Source of the DNA: Nymphaea colorata
Lineage: Eukaryota; Streptophyta; Magnoliopsida; Nymphaeales; Nymphaeaceae
DNA: 64,000 bases
Assembly (NCBI RefSeq): GCF_008831285.2
Contig: NC_045143.1
Span: 12,203,214 to 12,267,213, forward strand
Direction: 5' to 3'
Below, one piece after another: positions 45,999-57,000 of this stretch (position 1 is its first letter; each line of letters begins with the position of its first letter). The notes under the pieces were generated by a model. The model saw nothing but the letters and a program-made list of their open reading frames with translations. It was not told where the DNA came from and searched no databases. The translations under genes and the position numbers were made by a program.

Positions 45999-47114
45999 TC
46001 ATGGGTCGTGTATCTCTGTGTTTGTCAACTTCCGACTCTCGTAGGCCATCGGGTGTCCATCCTGCATCAAGACACCACCCAACGCTCCATCAAAAGCATC
46101 AGTCTCTACCTCAAATGGCTGACTGAAGTCTGGCAGGTGCAAAACCGGTTCCCTACTCAACTTCCCCTTGAACAGCTGAAAGGCATCGATGCATTTTGAC
46201 GTCCACTCCCACATCTGTTTCTTCTTCAACAGGTCTGTCAAGGGTGCCGTTACTCTTGAGTAACCCTCAATAAAGCGGCGGTAATAGTTGGCAAGGCCCA
46301 AGAAAGGCCGAAGTTTTGGTATGTTGGTAGGGACTAGCTAGTCAAGAATGACTTGAACCTTCCGCGGATCCATCTCCACCTTTCCATGGTAGACAAAGTG
46401 GCCTAGGATGGGGACCCTTTGCTGAGCAAATATACACTTTTCCGGCTTCAGGTACACCCTGTTTTCACGCAAATTGGAGAACACTAACTCTAAGTGCTTG
46501 ACATGGGACTCAATAGACGGACCATAGATGACAATGTCGTCCAAATAAACCACCACAAAGTCGTCGACGTAAGGTCAAAATACATTATTCATTAAATTAC
46601 ATAATGTGGTCGGTGCATTATAGTGCCCAAACGGCATTACAAGTTACTCAAATAACCCATAACGTGTAATACAGGCTATTTTTGGCTCATCCCCCTTGGC
46701 TATCCTAACCTGATAATACGTACACCGTAAATCCAAATTACTAAAAATCTGAGCATTACCTAACCATTCGAACAAGTCTTCAACCCCAGGCACAGGGTAC
46801 TTGTTCTTGGCCGTGAGCTTGTTCAAAGCTCTGTAGTCCACGCACATCCGCAGCGACCCATCCTTCTTGCATTGAAACAAGACTGGCGCTCCGTGAAGAG
46901 CCTTGGACAGCTAGATGTAACCGGCTTCTAGCAGTTCATCGAGATGCCGATATAGCTCGACCAACTCTAGTGGGGACATCCGATATGAGGCTTGTGCAGA
47001 AGGCCAAACGCCTGGCACCAATTCAATCTCATGGTCCATGTCGTGTCTCCGTGGTAACTCCTTCGGCATCTCTTTGGGCATAACATCAGAAAATCGACCG
47101 AGCAATTCTTGCAC
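45999..47114 (-). pseudogene. Chromovirus reverse transcriptase and RNase H (decayed)
   Basis: Three open pieces follow in order. 47114-46911 has DVMPKEMPKELPRRHDMDHEIEL. 46880-46644 has MFQCKKDGSLRMCVDYRALN and NLDLRCTYYQV. 46556-46338 has VVYLDDIVIYGPSIESHVKHL, with the catalytic Y-L-D-D in place of the common Y-V-D-D. 46301-45999 then gives [11 protein letters not shown] and the RNase H start [20 protein letters not shown]. In-frame stops separate the pieces. This is typical Ty3/gypsy pol. Confidence 0.88.
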
Positions 47115-47131
47115 AACAGAGGGATATTACC

Positions 47132-47569
47132 TTATTCCAAATATGGGCTAACTTCTTTCAACGTATCCAGAAAGGTCGGCTCCCCACACCTCAATCCATC
47201 CTTGAGTTGTATGGATGAAATGGATTTTGCAGCGGCCCTGCCTGTTACCAACGAAACCAAGAAAGGCATCTTCTCATCTGAAATTATCAAAGACTTCCAA
47301 TGCGACCAGTCAATCGCCTTGGCTTGGATGAAGAATTCCATGCCTAGCATCACGTCGAAGTCATCGAGTGTGTAGACCGTAAAATTGCACTTACCCAACC
47401 ATGGCCCAACTTCCATCCTGATGGCTTCCGCTTCACCGTCCATCACCGAAGGGACCGCATTGATGGCCTTCACGTGACTAGAATTCAGCTTTGCCACCGG
47501 GCCAAAGTGGTCTGCCAGGTGGCTAGACAAAAAATTGTGGGTTGCCCATGTATCCACCAAGGCATGCAT
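47132..47569 (-). pseudogene. Chromovirus aspartic protease, active-site mutant
   Basis: HALVDTWATHNFLS at residues 2-15 is the retropepsin active site, but the family has A-L-V-D-T-G-A-T-H-N-F. The glycine codon GGG has become TGG, giving Trp in a position that must be small, so the enzyme should be inactive. LDDFDVMLGMEFF near residues 68-80 is the usual second part. The enzyme would mature Gag-Pol in particles. Confidence 0.87.
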
Positions 47570-47584
47570 AGGAACTTCGTTCAG

Positions 47585-48665
47585 CTAGATTTCAATATAC
47601 AACAACCCAGGACTCAAAGTCGTGTCCTTAGGAGGCTGTCGCAGAGTGCTCACCCATCGAAGGGGGTTCATGCATGATGGGGCCGCCACGGTGAGTGCAT
47701 GTGACTCATCATTTGGTTCCTGGACAACAACATTCATCTCGTTCCTCCGTGGGCAATCTTGTGCACAATGAGGGCCTTTGCAAATGAAGCACCCAGAGTA
47801 ACTTGAGGATTTGAAGGGAATGTCTCTTTGGCCCTCCTTCTTCTTGCCACCATCTTTCGATTTCGACAACTTGTACTACTTCTGTAGTCGATTCTTAGCG
47901 TTTTCGCAACTAGACTAAGCACAAAAATCTAAGAGACACCAAAGCAGAAGGCAAGTCTTTCACCTCTTGTCCACGGATTTTTGTATGAGCCCACGATTGA
48001 AGACCTCCCATAAAATAGAAAAGCTTGTCTTCTTCCGCCATGGTCTTTATGTCAAGCATCAATGATGAGAATGTCTTGACATAGTCCCGAATGGAGCCAG
48101 TCTGCTTAAGCCGTCGCAGACCCTCCCACGCAATCCAAGCAACATTCGATGGTAGGAACTGATGCGTAAGTTACTGCTTCATCTTCACCCAAGTAGAGAT
48201 AGGCGCCTTACCGACGTGACTATCTTCTTCCAACTTGGTCTGCCACCACAACTTGGCGTCACTTTGTAGATACTTCGCTGCAACAGTGACCTTGTCTTCC
48301 TCCTTGGTATGGACAGCCTTGAAGTACTGTTCCATATCCCAAAGGTAGTTCCCCAAGTCCTTTGAACACTGAGCACCATAGAATGCTTTCGGCTTCGGGA
48401 CCTTGATCTTTGGAGTCTCACCTATAGTCACACCCAAAGCACGGTGCACAACAACAAGTTCCTGTTGCCACACCACTCTGGTTTCTCCAAGCTCGTTGCA
48501 GAAGTCATCAAAAAGACCATCTGAACGAGCGGCAAGTTCCTTGATCTGATTCTCCAATAGAGTCAGACCATCTGACGAAGCAGAAGTCACTTGAGTCGTC
48601 AGGGAGCCAAAGGATTCTTCCAGGTGAGAGATTCTCGTCTCGCGGGTTTCAACGCTAGTAGTCAT
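47585..48665 (-). pseudogene. Chromovirus gag (decayed)
   Basis: The start ATG at 48665 is 12 bases past the primer site. The frame 48665-48171 has a coiled-coil-like N-terminus, then KIKVPKPKAFYGAQCSKDLG and LQSDAKLWWQTKLEED, the typical retrotransposon Gag domain. After a stop the domain continues in other frames. The zinc knuckle CFICKGPHCAQDC (C-x2-C-x3-H-x4-C) is at about 47790-47752 in the frame 47869-47585. Two or more stops and a frameshift break the protein. Confidence 0.87.
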
Positions 48666-48676
48666 GGTTACATTTT

Positions 48677-48689
48677 GGCTCTGATACCA
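48677..48689 (-). other. Chromovirus primer-binding site
   Basis: On the - strand this reads TGGTATCAGAGCC, a full match to the usual Met-tRNA primer site. It begins two bases inside the 5' LTR. Confidence 0.93.
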
Positions 48690-48691
48690 AT

Positions 48692-49294
48692 TGTTACAAG
48701 AATAAATTTTTTTTCAAAGTCCTTCGCCTACATGGCGTAAGTCTTTCACTCTCAGACTTACGAGCCTATCACCGCCCATATGAGAATACAAGGAACCAAG
48801 GGACACACCAGGCTTTACCTCAACTCAAGAACTTAGTCTTTTCTTAAAGGCAACACTTTACAAAGACTCAAAGCATACAAGAAGCAACCTACACTATACA
48901 TCGCTCGGGTTAGTTTAAGTACTCGGCCAGAGCATTCAAATTTCAAACACTAGGCGGTAATAGAATCCCGCCGACATTCAAATTTAAACCCAAGGCACCA
49001 TGGCCATCCCGCCAAAGTTCACATTCAAACTTAGGTGCCATGGCCAGCCCACCGAAGTTCAAATGCGGCGACGGGCCCAATCGGCCACCTGTCCCACAAC
49101 AGTTGCTGCTCGTGGCAATGGTTGGCCACGGGCACTACTGCCCGTGAGCCATCTTGCGCTGCATAACCATCGCTTACCACATTCCCCCAACCTACAACTG
49201 CTAGGTGCTGCCTGGCACCACCCCTGGCTGTCATCTAGCAATATTTGTTCCCTCCAAGACACCTCAATCGAATTGTCTTCATCTAATGCTACCA
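48692..49294 (-). repeat. Chromovirus 5' LTR (right LTR)
   Basis: This 603-bp partner of 39434-40042 shows more scattered differences and small indels than the copia LTR pair, so the insertion is older. It abuts the primer site on its inner side. On its outer side it directly adjoins the end of long-LTR copy B at 49295. Confidence 0.88.
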
Positions 49295-52200
49295 TGATGG
49301 GACCCTAAACCCGACATCAGCAAATCCGCTGACCCAGTGCCGATCCCTCCTCCAAGATCTGTCGAGGGAGCCGTAAGACCTAAACAAACTAAAAATTACA
49401 AAGAGAAACCCCGTCGGATAGGGACCTCGGCTTAATATTTCCCTGGATGAAGGTACAAGTGAGGTTAATCTCAACTCCCGGTCTACTGCCTACTACAATG
49501 ACTAAAGGTTCAAGGCCTTAAAACCGTGATCAATTATAATATAGTGCTGACAACTCACTCAACCAATCACATACAAACCATGCTCATACATGCCTAAGAA
49601 CGGCCAAACCATGCGCTTCCCGTAGGTGGTCAAGCTAACCTGCAACCGTGTCCTTGGCCAAGAGCCTTGGAGGGAATGCCAACTGTCGTAGAGGCTAGAG
49701 CTAGTTTGAAAACAATTAAACACTCAGACCCACGTTCTATAGGGGGTTTAGGACTTACTGGGCCGAAAGGGGTTTCGGCCTATTCAACAGAGGATCTGAG
49801 AGAAGACCAGTAGCGGAAGCTACTACTCAGATATTGCAGCAATAGTGGATGCAACAATAGATGGGCAGGCTCGGCCCGCCTGGCCAAGGACACTTGGATG
49901 CTTGCGAGAGCTGGCTGACAGGACTCGGTTGAAGATTGCCAACAACACTTGGATGGTCGCGGACAGTTGCGTGTGGATGGATGCGCATGAAAGGAGGCAG
50001 GAGCTCGGCCCGCCTGGCCAAGGTCGCCTATGCGCCTACGGTGAAGGCCGACTATTGTTGGCTGTAGGGGCGGAAATGTTGGCCACGTGATGGAGGGTGC
50101 CTGCTTGGTAGCATCGATGCCTTGATGTGATCAGGAATGGGCCTTGGAAAATGACCTAACTACTAGACTCCAAGGGGGATAGGCCAAGCTCAGAATGAAG
50201 GAGTGAGCTCGGTGTTGGTGAAGTGGGTGAGGCTTGGATAGGGTAGGTTGGGTCCAATGAGCTCGGCTACATAGGTGAGCTCGGATGGGACAAGGACTAG
50301 GTGAGTTAAGGTGGTGAAGGGTTGGCTTAGGGAAGTCTAAGGGGATGGCTCGCATGATGCGAGAAAGTAAAGGCTAGTGGTTAATTATGAGAGGCTAATA
50401 ATTGGACATCTAGTGAATTAGGATTATGAATGATGAACGTGTGGAGAGGGGTAATCAAAGGGGTTCGGCTATGCCAAGGTATGCAGGCCAAGGGTTAGGG
50501 AGATGGACACTTGGCAAGAGTTAAGGGAATCTTACCTTGGGGTGTAATGATGGAGCATGGAGTGGTGCGGGGGGAGAGGTTTTAAGCCTCTTGGAGAATG
50601 AAATGTGCGAGTGGTCTTGGGGCCTTAGATGATGACACATGGCACGATGGATGGTCATGGTTACACAAGGGAGTAAAGGGCTGGAACACCTGCCTTAATG
50701 ATGGGGAGTTGAAGGGAAGCAGAGAAGGAGTAACGCTTCACAAGATAGGGGCTCCTCTTAACTCGACCTTGCAATGGAGTGATGGAATCGCCCTTGCTCA
50801 AGCTTGATATTAAAACCACTTAAAGGATATAATGCGGGGGCAATTTGGGGATGGCGCTAGAATTTTGAAGCTGCTTGTAAACCCACCAAAAGGTGTGCAG
50901 TGGCAATGAACTCTTGTGACCGAAATGGAGATTCCAGCTGTGCGCTCTATCTCAACCGTCCAAACTCCGATTAGGCCGAAATTCGGCCTGTAAGCAGCCA
51001 AGACCAAGGCGACTCCAAATGAATACTCGCTTGGCGTGGGTCTGCTATGGAACGCTTCAGATTTGGCCTGATGGTTAAGCCTGCTTGATGGCTTGTAGCA
51101 GGCCGCCCATGGCAAGCTGGTGTTTCGCAGCTGGCCTGCTGTTGTGGGTGTGGACTCCACCTTCGCAGCAGCAATGCCATACCTGATTTAGGGCCGGGTG
51201 ATGTGCGCGGGATTAATCTTCACGAAGAAGAGCTAGGGCACTCGAGGGAACCAACCGGCCATCTTCCGATGGCTTCTAAGAAAAAATCAACCTTTTTCGG
51301 TGTGGATTCTTCTAAGACCGAGCCTCAGTCTCTGGATTTTACAGAGGGAAAGAGGAATACTAGGGCGATTTTGGCTATGCCTTAGGTACTTCTGCCTAGG
51401 GGCGGATGTACCGGGGAGAGGGCCGAACCAACCTGGATTTCTCTAGTGCAGCCGAATGTTGATACTCGAGGTACTAATCAGTCAGAGCCACAAACTGGTT
51501 TCCCTTCAAGTCTTCCTGAGATCTTCTACAAGCCTCTAATCTTCTTTCGGGGTCGAGGGAGGTTACACCGTGAAGAAAGATGTCAATCTAATCGGAGAAT
51601 TACGCGTAGGATGAAGTCACCTAAGGAGGATTCTGGTAGTCTCCAAGATCATCTTCACACTTTTTGCAAACAGCCAGAACCACGAACTGCGTTTTGAAGA
51701 GTTTGGCCACCGCCAGTCGAGGTTGGACTAGAATCTGGCCACCACCATTGCCGTGGACGTGAAGAAAAGGGGAGCTCCACATAGGGAAGAGAGAAAGAGA
51801 CAAACAACAAACTTCAACTTCTATTTTCTTCTTGCATAATCAAAACAACATACATAGAGATCTTATATAGCTTCATATGCCTCAATTCACTAAAGCTTAA
51901 CCTGAGATTGTACATCAAAGCAGTTCAAGCAAATAACTAACAACAAAACATAAAAGGAAACCCGAAGCGAAACGTCTCGAAAAGACTAAGTCCTCGAGCC
52001 TTGTGAGCCCGAGGTGGGAACTGTCTTGGTGCCGCCCAGACTTGGAGTTTATGAACGTCGGCCTCATCCATGCGGGTTTAGCCCCTAACTTGCCTAGGTC
52101 AGGTCCTAGGCTGCCTCGTTTGACATGGGTTGGACTCAACATTGGGTTAGATTTTTCCTTAGTTGGTTTTAGGTCCCATCCTTGTGAATTGTCCATGTTG

Positions 52201-52660
52201 AACCTCTGTTTCTAGTTGTCCGTACTTGGCTATATCTGCTTCGCCCTCACCTCTCACTATAGCACTTCCAAGTACTTCATTAACCTCTCTAAGCTCGCAC
52301 CTTCGCAAACCTTGGGAGATGTTCTCCTCATTTCACGCTGTCTAGGCCAACACCTCCAACTTTGGATTTGGCCTGCCTTGCTTGGCCTTTCATGACCGAG
52401 TGTCGCTTCCTTAGTCGGCGTCCATTGTTGGCCGCATGTCCTGCTGCAGCCTCCATTTCCTTAGTTTGGCCCTGCTCGGCCGAACATTCCTTGGCGCTAT
52501 CGACCGCGCCCACACCTTTCTCATTCTGCTTGCGGCCTCCTTCGCTTTTTCTGCTCGGCTACCGACTTTAGGCCAGCCTTGCCGCAACTTCCGTCCATTT
52601 TACGAGCCTTCGACTTAGCCTCAGCCAGTCTCTTGGCCATCTTGGTTAGGGTGAAAATTA
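49295..52660 (-). repeat. Long-LTR family, copy B
   Basis: Read on the - strand it runs through the same landmarks as A and C. There is a GTTGAGTCCAACCCATGTCA word near 52120, a TATATAAG box near 51866, then the CT-rich leader with CGTGGTTCTGG near 51685. A CCATGTGTCATCATC part is near 50640, then GTGTCCTTGGCCAAG-like words. It ends AGATCTTGGAGGAGG ... GGGTCCCATCA at 49295. The + strand frames 51203-51697 (with one TAG) and others inside it show no recognised domain. Confidence 0.55.
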
Positions 52661-55600
52661 GGGTTATATCATACCATCTGTCCATCCACAGTGGCCACAT
52701 GTGTAGGGGCTGGTGCTCTTTCGCCATCAGAGTCTGTTACGAGCCAAAATTCAAATAGAGTCGCCTGCGCCGACGCCACAGCCATGGCAGGTCCAACTAG
52801 TGTCCCCAAGGCCTGGAGCAAGTTCGTTAGGGTGTTTGGACAATTTGAAGAGGTTAATAAGCAGCTTGGAGCTATTGCAGCAGGTGGAGCGGGCAGAGCA
52901 ACTAGGTCCAAGTCAGAGCATCAACGGTCGAGAAGAAATGAACCTCAAGGCAGTAAAGAGCCATTTTTAGGACTCACCCAGCTAGAATCGTCTAAACCAT
53001 GTTTGAGTCCAAATCCGAGGTCAAACGGGGTAGCCTCGACCGAACCTAGGCAAATTGGGTTGAGCGTACCCAAGCTCAACCAAGCACTCAAGAGGAAAAC
53101 AGATCCACAAGATCCGTGGGTTTAGCTTTAGGCTTTGGACGGATAGCTTCCCATTTCTAGATTTGATTTATTTAAGCATTTGATTTGATTCATGTATGAA
53201 CCGGTTCGGGTTGTGAACCGAGTTAGCCCTAGGAGTATATATTCTTGTAGTTCCATTGGGAACGTAGGCAATTTTTGAATGGAAATGAATTGAGTTCCTT
53301 TTGGGCGGAATGCCTTCTCTCTCTTCTCTCTCGGGTCACCCTTCTTCCTCGGTGGTCGTCTTCCTCAACCATGCCTCCCCTCTTCCGCGGCGGTGTCTTC
53401 CTCCCCCTTGCGTCCCCTACATCTAGAAGCGTATTCCCTTTCCTCCACTCGGCCTAGTAAGTTCTCTTTTGTCCTAGCGTCATCTTCTTTGTGGCGCCTT
53501 CTACTTCCTTGTCATCCCCTTGATGAAGAGTCGGCGACGGCAGCAACACCCTCTCCAAATCGAAGGTCATCTCCCTCCCGTTCCTTGTTCTCTTGTCTAT
53601 TCCCTCCCCCTCAACCTAAAAATCACGGCTAAAGGATACCAGCAAGCTCCGGCATATAGCGTCTCCAAATAGTCCACGGAATACCCCACGAGCAAGAAGA
53701 TTGAAGTCGGTGCCTTCCTTTGCAAACTCCCCAAAGGTTGAGAGACCAACTTCATCCCGGGAAGGCTGCGAGCGATTTGGGCAACCAAGTAGCAAGCGGC
53801 GCTTGACAATCGCAGGAAGAACTTCAAGGTTAGTACTGTGAGAATCCTAGGGTGTTGGTGAGCAACACGTTGATTGGCTTTAGTTTTGTGTTCGGCTATA
53901 AGAAAGAAAACAGGCCCTCAGTGCACACCCGAGAATTTGGAATCGTTCCCACGGTTGAAAGCAGCTCTAAACCCATTCTTGCGCGTCTCAAGAGCACCTT
54001 GTGTTCTCGGGTTCTTCCCCTTAAGTTGCAAGTGAAGATTCACGGTCGACTTGAAACAAGAGCTCCTTGGTGAATCTCGGTTCGGCTAAGATCTACGGCA
54101 CGAAAACAGCCAGCCAAAGGCTAGCAAAACGTGCACATCCGGGCATTAAATCACGAAGAAAAATACTTAGCGAGAGCCGCCCAAGTAAGAAGATTCAACG
54201 TGCAATGAATGGCCTTCATCCGATCCACGAATGACAAGTTCTAGGCCTCGGCCTGAAAATTGAACTTCTGGCGATCGCTGCATCAATTCCGGCCACCTTT
54301 GCTAATTTCCGACGTGGTCCAGATTGCCCTTCTTCCTTGAAAAGGGCAGATTACAGTTCGGGGGTATTTTGGACAAACTTTGGAGGAGCGCACTAGGAAT
54401 TCCAACCCTAGCCGTCGATGCAAGATCGTCTCTCCTTGGCCGGGGGTCAATTTTTGGTAAGTCTAGCTCTTTCCTTCGTAGGTCCAACCCCAACCTTCCG
54501 ATCTGCCACGTGCCTCCCATTCGGACCCCTTCCAATCTTGAGTCAGCCATCTGATCGAGCTTACCATCTTGGTCCCAGCCGTCAAATCCTCTAGATCTGA
54601 TCGCTCCCTACAAATTTGGAAGTTCATCCTTAGCATCATTTCATTTCTTTTTTGGCGTTCTTTTCTTTTAGCCAACCCTAGACCGCATTCCATCTCAGCC
54701 CTCGGTGTTTCCACGTGTCAACACCCTGTAGCCCCTCTTGCCATGTCATCTGCCACCTCACCAGCCAAGTAACTCGCCTGGTCCCACGCGTCGCCATGTG
54801 TCCTGCACGCGGCATCCACCTAAGGTCCACGCGGGTTCCCTTCCTCCTCTTTTGGAAACCCTTTGGCCCCACCTCCTTCCTTCTTGGTCTCCAGCCCTTT
54901 GACCGTCTTGTCCTTACTAGATCTGAACCCAATCTCCACCCTCTATCTTGTCCACGTGTTTCCATTTCCTTAGAGAAGAGATTGCGTCCAGCTCTCCTTG
55001 GCCCACTCCAAATCCTTGGAGATCTCATGTCGATTCTTCCTCCTACGCATTAGGAAAGAATCATATCCCCTTTCCTTATCATTAGCTCCTCTCTAGCGCA
55101 TCTCTTAGTGGCTCTTTTCTTAACCACGACTTGCCCTCTTGGCACCCCTTCCTCATGCTCATCTCTTCCTATACTTTGGAAAGAAGATCACATGCCAACT
55201 CTTCCTCCCTTTTTGAAAGGAAGATCTATGCGCCACCCCCCTGCCGTTTTGGCACTTCCCATGCAGGCGACTCATGCCATGTTTGGGACGCTTCCCACCT
55301 TAGCGCATGAGGAGGAGGATGCTCAACATTGGAGATCTCGAGGAGCCTGGCAGGCGAGCAGAGAGACGGTTGGAATCCGATCAACATACCCTGCCGGAGC
55401 TTCCAACCTACGCCAGAAAAGAAGGAAGACACGCGTGCTTAGGTGCTTACTAAGCTTGCTTCCTCCTATCTACGTCGCTTCCTAGGGGTCCTTGGGAATC
55501 TGGTGAAGTGCATCCGCCTCTCATCTTCATTATCTTATTTGGTTGCTTCTTGATTTTTCTCTATTGCTCTTCTCCCAAACGAACCGTGCTAGTGGAGGTG

Positions 55601-56650
55601 GCTGGACAGCGGCTCGGTAGGGGTCGTCAGAGGAGGAGAAGGAGCGTAACTTGAGGATTGCCTCAACGTCCGCTGGCGCTCCGGCGATCGCATCCCCCTC
55701 TCATTAGAAAAGACTGAGGTTAAAATTGGTCTTACGGGTGACGGCTTTCCTCATCTAGAAGTTGATTTCTTATTCACTTCTATACATTGATTCTTGCTGG
55801 TTTTGCCTTTCATACATTGATGTAAGCAAGGAGTTCGTGGGCTTCAACATCTACCCGTGGAGTTGGCAGCTTGAAGGAGAGAAGGAACCGCGTCCGCCAA
55901 GCGACATTGGCGACTGCTTCCCCCTACAAGTCACACATCAAATAGGGGTTAACACTTGATCGTGTGACTAGATCCACCTTCCCTTCTCTCCCTTATTTGC
56001 CGAGTAGAACTTGATTTTCACTTGATCTTATTCCGTCCAAGGAGGTGTTTTGGGTGCGGCCTAAGGTGGACGTTGCTGGAAATACCAAAGGAGGCAGCCT
56101 CTATTGTTGCCGGTTCTCACATTTGGTGAAGCTCGAGGAGTCCCCAAGCGTGGCCTTGGGCGGTAACATCAGATCACCCTATAGATCCGGGGAAATGGAG
56201 TTTTGTGCTTTCTAACCCGCCATTGGCACTAACAACCGGCTGGAATCCTTCCAAGGCACCTTGCCAAGGACACGATTTTCGGGTTGTTGACCACCTAGGG
56301 ATAAGAGTGTGGTTTGTTCCGAATAGGGATTGAATGACAGGGTGGTTTGTATGGTTTGATGAATGTTGAGTGAGGAGAGTGCTTTGATGTATCGTTGCGC
56401 TTTGAAATAAGCCTCACACCTATTCTAGTCATTTGTAGTAGGTTCAAGCCAGATTTGGGGAAGCCATTCTTGTACTATCTTGACCTACTTTTAAGCCGGG
56501 GTGACTGTCTGACGGGAACCACTCTTGTATTTAACATTTTAAACCATTGAACGACATAAACCATTGAACGACAACCTCCTCCTAGATCTTGGAGAGGGAC
56601 TTTGGTGGCACTTTGGTGACTTCGTAGCCGCATTTGGGTAGACCCTACCA
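52661..56650 (+). repeat. Long-LTR family, copy C
   Basis: It starts near ATACCATCTGTCCATCCACA, which matches the start of copy A at about 40048. It continues with GAGTCCAAATCCGAGGTCAA near 53007 and the promoter-like TATATATTC near 53235. A CT-rich leader lies near 53310-53420, and a TTTCCACGTGTCAACACC part near 54708. GTAGTAGGTTCAAGCC near 56436 corresponds to GTAGTAGGATTTAATC in A. It ends GGGTAGACCCTACCA at 56650, like the end of B. No primer site follows, so it would be a 3' or a solo copy. The frame 52790-53127 (+) shows no domain I recognise. Confidence 0.55.
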
Positions 56651-57000
56651 CCTATATAGGTGTTGTAGGTGATCTCCTCGTGCGAGCATGAGTGCACCCA
56701 AACACTCTCGGTCTACCACAAATTTCAGACTACATGCTGTTGCTGCACGTCTACCGACTTTCAGCCTGCTACAGCCGACTGCCAGCCTGCTTCAGCTGTC
56801 GAAAGCCATTGCTGCATGCTTCTTCGGGACTAGGTAAGTGCCTTGTGTCATGGCATCTCTTTGCCAAGCCTCTGCTAGCCAGGCTGGCCAGGCGATGCCA
56901 TCCCTGGTCTCCGGCCAGGATAAGGGTCTTACAACAGTCCACTTAGCCATCATTTTAAATGGCCAAGCAATTTGTTATACATGTTATCATGAAATGGAAA
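56651..57000. other. Short spacer, no gene seen
   Basis: CTGC-rich sequence (several GCCTGCT and GCCAGCCTGC words near 56760-56800) between copy C and the satellite array. No domain is seen. Confidence 0.45.

Larger units (their letters stand above)
39434..49294 (-). mobile_element. Ty3/gypsy chromovirus, interrupted and decayed
   Basis: The LTR pair (39434-40042, 48692-49294), a Met-tRNA primer site, then gag, protease, reverse transcriptase, RNase H, integrase and chromodomain, all on the - strand from 48665 down to about 44259. This is the Ty3/gypsy order, and the chromodomain places it among the chromoviruses, which use it to bind modified histones when integrating. Between the end of pol (44259) and the 3' LTR lie 4.2 kb that belong mainly to another element on the opposite strand. 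Many stops make all proteins defective. Matching target duplications are lacking, so the two ends may come from different events. Confidence 0.85.

Noticed and set aside
51203-51697. + strand frame with a single TAG inside copy B
   Set aside because: It runs opposite to the orientation of copy B and has no recognised domain. An open stretch in LTR sequence is not enough for a gene call.
52669-53127. Overlapping frames on both strands at the B/C junction
   Set aside because: They lie at the start of repeated DNA and no family is recognisable. The reverse frame shares only VATVDGQM with the left end of copy A.
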